Origin: Nectonema munidae
Lineage: Eukaryota > Nematomorpha > Nectonematoida > Nectonematidae
DNA length: 64,000 nt
Assembly: GCA_030549495.1 (NCBI GenBank)
Contig: JAUIRK010000266.1
Location: 116,185 to 180,184 of the forward strand
Direction of reading: 5' to 3'
Part shown: piece by piece, positions 1-11,799 of the stretch
Position numbering within the stretch: position 1 is the stretch's first letter
Layout of the letters: each line of letters opens with the position of its first letter
The notes under the pieces: generated by a model
The model's input: only the letters and a program-made list of their open reading frames with translations
The model's database searches: none
Told to the model about the DNA's origin: nothing
Position numbers and translations under genes: made by a program

Positions 1-478
1 AAAAGTTGATTTAATCGCTTTTATGATGGCCTTTTCTTCATCGCAACAAAAGACTATGTTTACATTGCCTATTTTCATTGCCAAATGACTGAAAAACAAG
101 AAGTTGGTTTCATATGTAGCGTTCCAGTGTAAAAATATGGGACATGTGATTATTGGATTATGAAGGGTATGTTTTCTTTTGATTTTTTTTTCTTGGAAGA
201 CAATTATTGTTAAATAACAAGAAGACAAGTTAAATGTACGGTCTGTATTTATAATATATTTATTATTCACGGCCGAAATCAGATGTTGCATTTGAAAGTC
301 TATGTAGAGAATGAAGCAAGGGCGATTATTAGATGTATTAACAGAGATTCTAATATATTTATCACCAAGTGATATTTCATTTAAAACATTCTGTATATCG
401 TCAGCCATATTTTTTCTTGGGTATGTTGTAGAATCCTTTTTTAGATTATATTTCATATTTGTTATGCATCTAGCGTCT

Positions 479-952
479 CTAATTACAAAATCCGTCAACA
501 ATAACTGTATGAATTTTCCTAACTGTTTTTTCTTTAGTTAATTCATGTAAAATTTTATTTTTTGTTTCCAACGCTGTTTTGATATATATTTCATTTGTTT
601 TCGCGTTTCCATGAAGAGAACGACCAGGATATGTACCAATATATTCATAGGTCATTTTGTTGTTATGATCGAACTTTTCTGGTACTTTTACAAAATGAGA
701 GATACGCCTTACGTAACTAGGATTACCCTTTAGCTTTGAATAATATCGTTTTAAAATTAACACGGGATCAATGCCTTTGGCACTGTACAAATTTTCGCTT
801 TCATCTAGCAAATAATTGGTGTATTTTGAACGGTCAGATTGCCAACTTCCACAATCGTCGTGATAGTATATTCTCGATTTAAAGTATTTAGGTGTAACTA
901 AGAAGGTCATGTGTTCTTTGGGACCTTCTGGTGTGTCTTGTAAGGGAGACAC
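479..952 (-). pseudogene. Middle segment of the MULE transposase
   Basis: A 157-codon open stretch on the - strand, opening with MSPLQDTPEGPKEHM and ending where a frameshift sends the reading into the catalytic frame (about 495 to 3). It lies between the OTU-like part and the DDE part, where MULE proteins carry a DNA-binding or linker segment. The first Met is probably internal to the ancestral protein, because similar sequence can be read upstream of it. I see no zinc-finger spacing that I would name. It is part of the degraded transposase gene rather than a separate host gene. Confidence 0.6.
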
Positions 953-1144
953 AGAGCGTGTTAAAAAAGAGTACCATTCTTTTGTGGATAGAAACTTATT
1001 TTTTAAAGCTAAATAAGGAAGATTGCAAGATGAAGAGTCTGCAAAGCAATGTGTGATCTAGAGAAATATGATTGGACCTACAGTTCAGCGCATTAATTTT
1101 CTCAAATTTAGATTCTTCAATATCATTTTTTTCAAAACAATTAT

Positions 1145-1306
1145 GGGGTCGTTCACAATTGACGTCAACCTTTTTTTTGATAAATTTCAGCCCCTCCCCC
1201 CCTCATGTCAACTTTTATATATATCATCACTTAACAAAATTGTCTTATGTCAACTTTGGATACCCCCCCCCCCCCGTTTTAGTTGAGGTCAATTGTGAAC
1301 GACCCC
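1145..1306. mobile_element. 162 bp MITE inside the MULE gene
   Basis: It begins GGGGTCGTTCACAATTGACG and ends with the near-exact reverse complement (GTCAATTGTGAACGACCCC). It is flanked by TAT on both sides (1142-1144 and 1307-1309), a likely 3-bp target duplication. Three-base duplications with G-rich ends suggest the PIF/Harbinger group, but this is inference. The interior holds two homopolymer C runs and no coding potential. It interrupts the transposase reading at about codon YNDFIDIVD. Confidence 0.85.
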
Positions 1307-1672
1307 TATCTACAATATCGATAAAATCATTATACATAGCAGAATGATAATTTATCAGGGGTACAAAGTGATTTGGATAAAATCTAATGTTCCGATTTTC
1401 TGAAAAATAGGAACAGGGAAATAGTATGTGTATGTACTCCTCAGCAACCACCTGTCCATGAGGTAGAAATATCTTATTAAAAAATCTCATGTGAAAACTT
1501 GAAAGTAGAGTCATAAAACGGATAAAGAATTTTTATCGGAGTTTTGATGGCATTGACAAGCGCACTAATTGTGAAGATGTTTGACCATCCTCTATTCACC
1601 AAAACGTTTTCTACTGCTTCATCTAGGTTTCCAATTTTATTCCAAGCATTATTTTTTAGTAAATATATATCT

Positions 1673-3416
1673 TCTCCAACCTGTATTCTACGATGATTCA
1701 TCTCCAAACTATATACTACAATGATTCATCTCCAACCTGTATACTACGTTAATTCATCTCCAACCTGTATACTACGATGATTCATCTTCAACCTGTATAC
1801 TACGATGGTTTCTATTCCATGTACAAATAACTAGGGAGACAATGTTCAACTTTCTGTTCACATTCTGCTAGATGAAAGATTTGATATACCTCATTCGGGG
1901 AGACGATGCTACATAAGTTATTACCTATATACATTATACCTGTATACTACGTTGGTTCATCTCCAACCTGTATAACGCGATAATTCATCTCCAACCTATA
2001 TAATATATTTTATCAAATAATCAAAATAAATTCTGTAATCAAAGAATCGAAAAATATTCTTTAAAAAATCAAAAAATATCAAACTTTCTGTTCATATTTT
2101 GCTACCTCATACGATGTTACAAAAGTTATCACCTATACTTTGCAATTTGCACGATTTTAAATATTATATTTGTCAAATAATCAAAATAAAATTCTGTAAT
2201 CAAAGAATCGAAAAATATTCTTTAAAAATCAAAAAATATCAAAGTTTATGTTCATATTTTGCTACCTCATACGATGTTACAAAAAGTTATTACCTATACA
2301 TTGCAATTTGAACAATTTTAAATATTATATTTGTCGAATAATCAAAGAATCGAAAAATGTTAAAATAAAAAAATATTTATTATCGAATAATCAAAGAATC
2401 GAAAAATGTTCAAATCAAAAAATATTTATTCTTTTTAAATATATCGTTGGCTCCCCTTACTTTTAGTTTCGTATGTGCATAATTTGATAAAAATTAATTA
2501 TTAAAGACTAGGTTTATCTTTCAATTTTAAAAGTAAGGGGAGCCAACGATATATTTAAAAAGAATAAATATTTTTTGATTTGAACATTTTTCGATTCTTT
2601 GATTATTCGACAAATATAATATTTAAAATCGTGCAAATTGCAAAGTATAGGTAATAACTTTTGTAACATCGTATGAGGTAGCAAAATATGAACAGAAAGT
2701 TTGATATTTTTTGATTTTTTAAAGAATATTCTTTGATTACAGAATTTTATTTTGATTATTTGACAAATATAATATTTAAAATCGTGCAAATTGCAAAGTA
2801 TAGGTAATAACTTTTGTAATATCGTATAAGGTAGCAAAATATGAACAGAAAGTTTGATATTTTTTGATTTTTTTAAAGAATATTTTTTGATTACAGAATT
2901 TTATTTTGATTATTTGACAAATATAATATTTAAAATCGTGCAAATTGCATAGTATAGGTAATAACTTTTGTAACATCGTATGAGGTAGCAAAATGTGAAC
3001 AGAAAGTTTTATATTTTTTGATTTTTTAAAGAATATTTTTCGATTCTTTGATTACAGAATTTTATTTTGATTATTTGATAAAATATATTATATAGGTTGG
3101 AGATGAATTATCGCGGTATACAGGTTGGAGATGAACCAACGTAGTATACAGGTATAAGGTATATAGGTAATAACTTATCTAGCATCGTCTCCCCGAATGA
3201 GATATATCAAATCTTACATCTAGCAGAATGTGAACAGAAAGTTGAACATTGTCTCCCTAGTTATTTGTACATGGAATAGAAACCATCGTAGTATACAGGT
3301 TGAAGATGAATCATCGTAATATACAGGTTGGTGATGAATCATCGTAGTATACAGGTTGGAGATGAATCATTGTAGTATATAGTTTGGAGATGAATCATCG
3401 TAGAATACAGGTTGGA
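1673..3416. repeat. Large foldback palindrome made of tandem repeats
   Basis: Two inverted arms (about 1673-2464 and 2528-3416) surround a core of about 60 bp. From outside to inside each arm has four to five copies of a 28-bp minisatellite (unit close to GTTGGAGATGAATCATCGTA plus GTATACAG), a single-copy stretch of about 130 bp containing CTAGGGAGACAATGTTCAAC, two more 28-bp units, then two to three copies of a 155-160 bp unit containing GCTACCTCATACGATGTTAC. The inner edges read GTTGGCTCCCCTTACTTTTA and its complement. This is the design of foldback (FB-like) transposons, whose long inverted ends are built from direct repeats. The left arm overlaps the start of the MULE transposase, so the repeats are probably the terminal repeats of that MULE family. 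Confidence 0.85.
1680..1812. repeat. 28-bp minisatellite, outer left arm
   Basis: Four to five head-to-tail units of 28 bp reading CTGTATACTACGATGATTCA then TCTCCAAC on the + strand, with a few substitutions per unit. The mirror array is at 3285-3440. Two further units stand at about 1940-2005 and again in the right arm at about 3095-3155. Confidence 0.85.
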
Positions 3417-3442
3417 AAAGAATCATCGTAATATATGGGTTG

Positions 3443-3445
<3 letters not shown>

Positions 3446-3481
<36 letters not shown>
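3446..3481. repeat. (AT)n microsatellite
   Basis: An uninterrupted AT dinucleotide run that directly follows the last 28-bp minisatellite unit of the foldback right arm. Confidence 0.95.
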
Positions 3482-3488
<7 letters not shown>

Positions 3489-4150
3489 ATTTAATTAAAT
3501 TATCTATTCCGAAATTAAAAAATATTCTTTGCCACTTTCCGTTGTAAACGTTGTTTTCTTTATATTTTTCACATTCTATTCAAATAAAGGTTTTTTGCTT
3601 ATTTTACTAACCAAGCCATATATACTCCCTCTTGCTTTTCTATACGGAAGCCTATTTTATGACTAAACATAAAGCATAAAGTTTATTTGCTTTTAATTTT
3701 TGAAATCTTTATCTAAATAAAAGTCTTAAGATAAGGTAACCGTTTTTCATCGGCATCTGAAGAAGGGGACCTAGGCCTAATTCAATTTCCCTTTTTCCTC
3801 TATGAAAACTTTTCAAAATATTTTAACACATTTTCATTGTTTTTTTGATATTTGAAATATTTAATATAATATCAATAAATATCTTCATTTTGATAAATGA
3901 CCTAATAATTATATTTTGAACTGAAATAGAAATTTCAAAAGAATTTTTACCCCCATCTATTGATTTTAGATCACCACTGCCGCTTTTAACTTAAGAATTT
4001 TTTTACCCTAAAGCTAAAATTACTGTTAGCTGATTTAAAAATAATATCTTAAAAACAACATAAGGATAACAGCTAGCTTTTTGATATGAAGTTAAATATC
4101 AAAAAATGGAAACTTACTCTTAATTTAAGCGCATCTTTAGCTTTGTCATA
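3482..4150. other. AT-rich non-coding stretch
   Basis: No coding frame of note, no clear repeat and no RNA gene is seen here. Confidence 0.6.
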
Positions 4151-4440
4151 TTAAAAATGTAAAAAATAATTTCTTGAGTAAAAAAAGTTAAAAACTTTCA
4201 TCAAGTCAGTTTCACCCACGGCTTGACCTTTTGGTCCAGGAGGCAAAGATGCTACATCTCGAATATTTTCCGAACATGATCTTCCTCTTAAGTCTATGAA
4301 TGGTTCCCAACTATAATAGACTCTATCGGAAGAAATCAAATTTTCATCAATTTCTTCATCAGAGTGCGAATAACTACTACAAGAAGAACTTACAGAAAAA
4401 GATTCTTCAGAGTCTTCAAAAATGTTGATGTGCTATGATC
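4151..4440 (-). pseudogene. Unrecognised small coding relic
   Basis: On the - strand a frame of about 90 codons ends at 4151 and reads upstream through an acidic, serine-rich stretch (EDSEESFSVSSSCSSYSHSD) into DRVYYSWEPFIDLRGRSC and then LPPGPKGQAVGETDLM. A plausible Met (MSSDHS) sits at about 4446 but in another frame, so the start is either broken or spliced. An acidic Ser-rich N-terminus followed by a proline-rich motif is seen in the N-termini of some DNA transposases, but I do not recognise the family. It stands out from the flanking AT-rich DNA by codon content. Confidence 0.35.
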
Positions 4441-5353
4441 TGAACTCATTGAAAATGAACGAAGAAAATGAAAGCAAATGAATATTGAAATTTATATATT
4501 TGTGAAATGAATCGATAAACAACATAAGCGTGCCACATCTATACCTTCAAGGTCACAAACACTATATACTGCGTACATCTAATATTTTTATAAGAGGTTT
4601 GAAATATGCGTATGCAATACATATTATGATATATATTGCCAATTCAGAGAAAAAACAACCAATTACAAAAACATTTTCAATAAATGGAAAGTTCAAAAAC
4701 GTTCCGAAATTTTTTATTGCTTCAGCTAATTTCTAAAACGTTCCCAAATTTTTATTGTATCAGCACAAATATAACAGCGTCGTGATATAACGATAATCCT
4801 CACTGGTTTTATGTTGTAACCATTTTTTAGTACATTTTGTCATTTTTCACTGTCATGCCCACATATGTGCCAATCCTCATTTGATATCATTTTATAAAAT
4901 TATCTTAAGGCAATATGTGCACTAAAAAAACAAAATATAATATTCAATATATTTTTTTACAGCTCTAAAATGCCCTAAGAATTTAAGTTTTTGTATTAGA
5001 GGGATATTCTAAGGTAATTTACTTTGTATTCATACATGGAGTAAAATGCCATATGTCCGTGAACTACGCTATATCAAAATTGTCCGTGAACGGAAGGTTT
5101 ATTAAATTTAACCAAATTATTTAATTATTGGAAATGATTAAATAGTTTGGATTTTTTGGAGATTCATTGTTTCTTTTTAGATTTCGAATTTTATTCAAAA
5201 ATTGTTTCTATTAAAATCTAAAAATTCTTGACATTTTTTTCTTACAATAATTAATTTTCCATATATGAAAATTTTTATGTCCATGTACCTGTTAATATCA
5301 TCTTGTAGCTGGCTTCTCTTAAATATTTTAGCTGTTTTGGAAAGTCTTTGTCA
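4441..5353. other. AT-rich non-coding stretch
   Basis: Nothing recognisable. A short open frame (4530-4736, +) is of the length expected by chance here. Confidence 0.55.
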
Positions 5354-5713
5354 TTATTTATGGTTGGTAGGGCACCAAAAATTGGTATCAAATGCGAAAT
5401 TGTAAGAAGAATGCACAAAATATTTTAGGAAAATTTGAACAATATTCTCGGCAAGAATACCCATGTCTATGTATGTTTTAAGGTTAAGGTGTTGGTTTAA
5501 AAAGTTTTGATCATCCTTGTCTTGAAAAATTAGCAAAACATGCATAATCATATAATCTTCCCTCTTTTTAACTTCTCTTTCCCAAACACTTGAATGAATC
5601 ATAAGCCTTGAAGTTCTTGCAATTTTTCTACTTTTATAAACTTTAAATAACAGATTATTTGAAAAATCCCATCCGCTAACACTAAGTGCAACAATAGTAT
5701 TTACTTCTTTCAC
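5354..5713 (-). CDS. Hypothetical open frame, 119 codons
   Basis: A continuous - strand frame starting MKEVNTIVALSVSGWDFSNN and ending FAFDTNFWCPTNHK. It contains a basic patch (RKIARTSRLM, WEREVKKRE). I do not recognise it. There is no signal peptide or clear domain. A length of 119 codons is more than most chance frames in this AT-rich DNA, so it may be an exon or a transposon relic, but chance cannot be excluded. Confidence 0.2.
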   Translation of the reverse strand: MKEVNTIVALSVSGWDFSNNLLFKVYKSRKIARTSRLMIHSSVWEREVKKREDYMIMHVLLIFQDKDDQNFLNQHLNLKTYIDMGILAENIVQIFLKYFVHSSYNFAFDTNFWCPTNHK

Positions 5714-5949
5714 AGTGAACTGTCTATTTCTTCATTCATCAGTCATAAGAATATATCGAATTTTTGTATCTTGAGCATACACTTTGATTTTGATCATCTA
5801 TTTATAGCCTTTAAAATTAAATGTTTCTCTATTGCGTATCAAAAATTTGCTCAATAGAACAAATTAAAATAAAAATGGTCAAAGGTTAAATTTACGTGAA
5901 AGAATAAAACCTTGGATACTTTGGAAGAAGTTATAGAATTATCACTAGT

Positions 5950-7850
5950 TGTTATATCTTGACAGAGCTATTTCTGTGTTAAGATGAGAAAGGTACGCAA
6001 ACTGCGACGGATTTATTTGAATGAGACAGGAGGTATAGTGGCTGAGTTTTTTATGTAAAATATTTTACAAGATTTTCTTATGATAGAAAAGATAGTGAAG
6101 GGTATTTGTGAAGTTATTGGAGAAATAATAATTACACAGTTTTCTATATAAAGTGGAAGGGAGATTGTTCTAGATATGCGTGGTAAAGAGAAATTAAATC
6201 ACCATAAAGAAGATAAAAAGATTGTTATATGTTTTGATGAACTAAGAAAAGTTGTAAATAAATTAGGTTATTTTATGGTGATGGCATGCAAAATAGGATT
6301 GGCAATAGATATGGTTATTTTGAAAGTACTTGGGCATTTTGAAGATTAGTGGGAAAAGCCGTTAAGGACAGTACAAGATTTTATTGGGTTTAAAAATCTC
6401 ATTAATAGTTTTTCAGGGATTGTTAGATTTAGAGGAGGTGAAACTGATATAGAAATCTTTTTTTTAATGGAGATGAGGTATTGTTTCCGAATGTTAGAAT
6501 AGTATTCGCGGTTTTATAGTGATAGAAATTTTCTTGAAGATTTTAAAACGTGTTGGAGTCTATGTTTGATGAAACAAAGATTGTGTTACCCTAATTAAAC
6601 GTTTTGTCTTTCTAAGAAATGATTAGATTTAGTGGAACGTGTTACAAGAAGAGATAATATCATTAAGAAAGAGTGCATTCTCATCTATATAATTGGCAAA
6701 ATTTAAATAATTGTAGTTATCAGAAGGCGTGAAATAAATTTTTGAAATTATGTTAAAAATGGTTTTTGTTAAAAATAGTTGTAAAGTCTATTTGGAATGT
6801 AAAGTAATAAAGGATTAAAACAGATTATGTGTCTGATATGTGTCAGTTAATAATTAGGTTTGTCTAAATTTTTATGTTATGGTGAGATGATGTGAGATAG
6901 GATAAATCCATTTACAACAATTTAGAGAAATATAGTCTTTTTTAGTCTTATAAATGGATAGATTATGAGAAGCAAGGAAAGATGATATTTGGACGCCACG
7001 AATGTTTTCCTTGTGATCTGAATGATAGGATTGAGCATTTCAGTATGTTTTAGATAATTTCACTCTGTAATATAAAATGGTTGTTATGTATGGGGTTGTA
7101 AGGTTTAAAGAGTATATGAACTCATCACATATAGATTTAGTGTTAGAAAATAGAGAGTAGAGTTGAAAAAAGAATAGAGAAGGTTTTGGGAAAACGTAAT
7201 AGTAAAAATAAAGTTCTGAGAAGAAAATGGTATGGAGGTTGTTGAAATTCGCTGAAGATTTCATAAAAGATATATCCTGAATACTAAGATTGAAGTGAAA
7301 TTTGAAGGATTGAATAATGAACCTAGTATGAAGGGTGTTGTGAATTAGATATGTAAGATTGGTAAAAGAATACTATGTCATAAACTGTTGAGAATATGGT
7401 GTTATATAGAGTTGCCCAAATTTGTAGAATACTGGTTGAGATTAATATGTAAAATTGTAATCAAGGTAATTATTGGTAATCTTCAGACAGGTTTTTAATT
7501 GGTTTAATACCTATTATAAATACCAGTTGAATACCGAAAGGGTACGTACTTGTAAAAGATTGTTTTTCATAATAATTAGCGAGTTCTATTCAATTAAAGA
7601 GCCCTCTCGTTTACCCAATTAAGCGTAATCTATAATAATTAAGTTAATTAGAAGTTTAATTTTATCAGTGGAGTGGTGGAATTTAAGACAATTGTAGCAG
7701 TATGAAAACGTGATTTTTAGATTTTAGTTATTTATATTATATGTTGCTAAATCATTTTTGTATCGTAAGGTGTAAAAATATGAACGAGTATGTGTGAGTA
7801 GAAGAAAATTCTTAAAGGTTTTTGTGAAAAATATTAGTTTTAATTAATAA
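5950..7850. other. G-rich, C-poor strand-asymmetric block
   Basis: For about 1.9 kb the + strand is strongly depleted in C relative to G. By eye, sampled 60-base lines hold 3-5 C against 13-18 G, while flanking lines are near balance. No long frame survives. Phrases such as GGAAGGGAGATTGTTCTAGA look like eroded coding sequence. The block may be an old inserted element that suffered C-to-T change on one strand, or a transcribed relic. No family is recognised. Confidence 0.5.
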
Positions 7851-8904
7851 ATATATAATAAGGTAAACTTTTGCTCAAAAGATGTTCTACCATCTCATTA
7901 GATGCAAAACTATCACTTTGTCAGAATACGTTTCTCAAATATTATCCGTTCATCTATCAAATGATTTATTTCTATTTTTGAAGACTCATACTTCCATTAC
8001 CAACAATTTCATGCTAATAAATGCTTTTATTTTTGCCTTTTAATAATAAATCATATTTTCTCTATTTACTGATAATTTTAGTAAATTTGATAGTCCCATC
8101 TTTTTAGATTGAAATATATTACATAAAAATTTTTTAGATATTAAAAATATCGAAAATTTTTTTTTTGTTTTTTAAAATATATTTTATTTTTGTGTATTAT
8201 TACACTCTAAAATGTCCATGATTAAATTTTTTTATAAAAACTTTCAAGATTATTTATTTTAGCCATACTTTTTTATGTTTCCTAAAGTTTTCTTAAAAGA
8301 AAAATGTTATGTTATGTTTTAACATAATATTTTTAAAGTATTTACAATAAATTGGTGCAAAATGTATTTTTATTCAATCATTTGACCATAAAGTTATTTC
8401 ATAATTTTTATTTTTAGAGGTAAAAGATGTTTGCAAGAAATTATATTTTCTTTATCAGCTATTTTTGGACAATTTTCAATTCTCTAACTCAACTAACTTT
8501 AAATTCCTCCTCATCTAATAGTGTTAAGGCAACTAATATAAAGGATTTGAGAAATACCTTGTGGTAATTATTTTAATTAACCTATTTTTTTCATTATTAT
8601 TATGGCATCCATGAATGTATTCATCTAGAATAAGGAATTGAACCAAAAATCATTGTCACCTTGTCTATCAGTAATTGGCAATTTTCCTAAACCCCTAGCA
8701 GTAGAAATGAATAAGAATCAGGGATTATATCGTCATAATTTTTGAAAGAGTAGAAAGTGAATTTTTTTTTATAATTTTAAAAATTTATAAAAGCATTTTT
8801 GTTTTGTGAACGCACCGGCATTATTACACGAAATTACACTTTTCTAACATTTATTATTCCTTTTCAACAAGAGAAAAAATCCTTATAATTACAAAGGATA
8901 TTGA
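7851..8904. other. AT-rich non-coding stretch
   Basis: No gene or repeat is recognised. Base skew returns to balance here. Confidence 0.55.
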
Positions 8905-9115
8905 TAATTCATGCCCTCTATTGTTTCTACACACATCTGATTGAGTTTATTATATTTCTATTTAATCGCTAATATCTTGAATAAATATTTGATCCAGAAA
9001 TTTTATAAATTATTTATAAGATCTTGAAACAAATAATATGTAGAGTAATGTCTTTTCACAACCTCATGCATTTCGTTTGAAAGTAGGGCTTATAGCTAGC
9101 ACGAGCTTGATGAAT
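8905..9115 (-). repeat. Dispersed transposon relic, shared with 20,353-20,565
   Basis: The sequence around CATGCCCTCTATTGTTTCTA and GAAAGTAGGGCTTATAGCTA matches, with divergence, the stretch at 20,353-20,565. On the - strand both encode a segment like LVLAISPTFKRNA. The second copy reads on into SILIDECKNNSGHEEL, which resembles the first-aspartate region of hAT transposases, so this is probably a worn hAT fragment. Confidence 0.55.
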
Positions 9116-10970
9116 TTATTTGATTTATCCTAATTTGATGAATGAACACTCTTATGCTCTGAATATGGTATCTCACATTTAAAAAATATTATATCTTTCT
9201 GTAGCAACATTTTCAACTGGTACATTTTTTTGACGAAAACGCTCAATATTGTCCAAAATTTAATGAATAGAACATGTTACGCGACATTTTTGTTTGAGAG
9301 AGACAGTCACTAATACAAACCCCATTAATAGAGGATTTATCACTCACTATTGCTTTTGGCCAGTTATTGAGACTAATAGTCACCAATGTCTCTTCAGATT
9401 TGAATATTCTTGTATTGTTAAAACGATAGAGATAACAAGTCGCCTTATTCTAGAACTCTAACAAAGGTTTTATAATAGGATCTAGAACTTTGTCTAGTCC
9501 TTTGTTCGGGCCTGTTGTTTATTTGTTGTTCCAACGTCAAAAATATCTCGTTCTTCTGAAGACCGAATAGAATGGCATGCATAGGAAGACACTTTGGTAA
9601 AAGTACTACAACACAGTGGAGACGATTCTGGCTCTAATATTTGTCTAATTTTTTCGTTGCTTTTCTGTATGATGGCTTAAGACTTCTGCTTTTTCAAGAG
9701 CAATTTTTTTCCTATAAATAAAAATCTCAGAATGAGGTTCACATGTACTTTTCCGATTAAAACATCCAATAGATCATTACCCTCACCTATGGAAACTAAC
9801 AATTATGAAGTCAGAGTCCGAGTTGAATCTTCATAAATGGTGTAGTGATAGTCAATCACTAAATCTTCCAATTCATCATCCTTAAAAGAAATATGCTATG
9901 ATATTTTTAAAATTGAATATATGGATTTTACTCTACCTTTTCTAATTTCTGTAAACAAGTGAAGTCTCATTTTTATTTTCTACTATTTAGGCCACCGGAA
10001 AAATCAAAAATCGTTTCCAATGAAAAAATATTGAAAAGAAATCGAGTTCATCAGGTTTGTATTTTTTTCCTTTTTAAATTTTATTTTTAAAGTGATTTCT
10101 TTTGTAAGCTGTTGTGAAGCTTATTTAACAGTTTGGATCCAAATGTCATCTTAGACGATTTCTATGATTTTTAAATCAAATTGCAGTGGTAATCAGATTA
10201 ACCTATAGCTGAATACCCATATATGGGCCATCATATATCCAAACATATTGACTATTTTATCCTTCGATATATGATATATTCGAAGAAATATTCATATGCA
10301 TTATGTAATATATAAAATAATAAAAATTCAAAATTGGCAAACCAATTAAAAGCCATTAAGTTTTTGAAATTTCAATCAATAGGCATTAAGTAGAATATGC
10401 ATCTAATTATTATTTTAATGCCTTTAAGTTGTTTTTTTACTATATAGAAACAGTGAGAAGGTTTTGCAAAATACTTTCAGTAGTCATGTAATTAATTATA
10501 ATGATTTATTTTCTTTTTCATATAAGTTTTAAAATTGTAACTTTTCTGGGTAAAATTATTTAAATGATATAAATTCCGTTCAAATAAATATAACATCTGT
10601 ACTGAAATAAATTCTCTTGTAATATTCACAATATGCATATAAGTGGAGAAAACTTTCAAAACTGTAATGTAGTGAGACATTATTTGAGAATTATCTTTTT
10701 TACAAACATATATTAAATATATTGCTTTTTCTATCCAAATTATTATAATGCATATAAGCTTAGTCGTTACGCTTATATACAAGGCAGATATATCGTCAAA
10801 CAGGCTTAATATCATCTGATTTTTTGGTATCAAATGTTAAAAGAGTTAATTTTACTCTTTTTTCATTTACTCATCATACTTCTCATGATATTTCAAGACT
10901 TTTACATTTGGAATGGATTTTTTTCAAAAAAATCGTGAAACTTTTTTTTATAAAATTAAAAAGTTTTGCT
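9116..10970. other. AT-rich stretch with worn sequence and no recognisable gene
   Basis: Between 9,230 and 9,700 the base composition rises slightly and short - strand fragments look like eroded coding sequence continuing from the relic at 8,905. A 113-codon - strand frame (10,492-10,833) is rich in I, Y and K and looks like chance. Nothing else is supported. Confidence 0.4.
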
Positions 10971-10971
10971 A

Positions 10972-11088
10972 ATAACCCTTTCAGGCAAAATGGGACACTA
11001 GTGTCCTAAAAAATCGTCTTCTAAAGTTATTTAAAAACTTATTGAGAACGAAAGCAAATGATAGAAAACCAATCCATGAAAGAGTTAA
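10972..11088. mobile_element. piggyBac-like MITE
   Basis: It starts TAACCCTTTCAGGCAAAATG with GGACACTAGTGTCC nearby and ends CCATGAAAGAGTTAA, an imperfect inverted repeat. TTAA at the right end and (A)TAA at the left fit piggyBac target choice. Its ends resemble, but are not the same as, the MITE copies at 33,541 and 45,171. Confidence 0.55.
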
Positions 11089-11799
11089 AGTAATTTTTTT
11101 TAATTAGGTTGTTATTTAATGAAATAAAATTACTCTGAGTATCCATCTCTTCTTTGAGTTGATGGGTTTTCATATTTCTTTCTTATACTATATTTTAGCA
11201 AAGCTTCAAATTTATTTATGCATGTTTTTAAGATTTTTGAATCATGTTATTTTTACTGTTTGTCTTCATTTTTAGGATCGTAGAGATAAAGAGATCATTT
11301 TCGAGACCGTGAATCAAATACTAATCATAAAATGTAAAACAATTCCAAATAATTATAAATCTTTATTTAAAATAATTATTCAGCCATTTTCAAAGTAGAG
11401 TTTTTCAGCATCAAACAGTTATTTAGATTTTTTTTTTCATTAGATTTGTTATTCAGTTAATGTGTATCATTAAAATAAATACCATTTGACTTTAAATTTT
11501 CTCCTTTTCAATTTAAGTTTGTCTTTTTTCAATTTAAATTGTTCCTTCTTTAATTTTAGTTCGTACTTTTCCAATTTAATTTCCTTTTTTTACGAAATTT
11601 TGTTCGTCATTTTTCAAGTTACGTTTTTTTTACTTAAAGTGTGATATTTAAGTAAATTTAAGTGATGATCCTTTTGATTAAACTCAATTGAAAAAGGATG
11701 AACTTAAACAAAAAGGGACACACTCAAACTAAAAATGGTATCATTTATTCAATAATACAAACTAAATGGCTAATAGTGCGAAATATATACAAAATAGAA

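Larger units (their letters stand above)
1..1707 (-). mobile_element. MULE-type DNA transposon transposase gene, degraded, cut by the window edge
   Basis: Read on the - strand, about 500 codons of transposase-like protein run from 1707 to the left edge. The first part (1477-1707, then 1307-1514) resembles the C-terminal half of an OTU-like or vertnin-like domain, with a GWSNIFTISALVNAIKTP stretch and an NHFVPLI motif where OTU proteases carry their histidine; the catalytic cysteine segment is not seen. The middle part (479-952) is open. From about 495 down to base 3 another open frame carries NTDRTFNLSS, the usual first-aspartate region of MULE transposases, and CCDEEKAIIKAI, which matches the second acidic region. 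Damage seen: a frameshift near 495, a MITE at 1145-1306, and poor reading between about 960 and 1140. The C-terminal catalytic part is outside the window. The family call rests on recalled motif patterns. The start codon at 1705-1707 lies inside the terminal minisatellite of the adjoining palindrome. Confidence 0.72.

Noticed and set aside
1680-3440. CRISPR-like array from the 28-bp units
   Set aside because: The units are head-to-tail with no spacers, are mirrored in a palindrome, and the genome is eukaryotic.
10492-10833. 113-codon - strand open frame
   Set aside because: Composition is dominated by I, Y, K, N and F as expected by chance at this base content, and no motif is seen.
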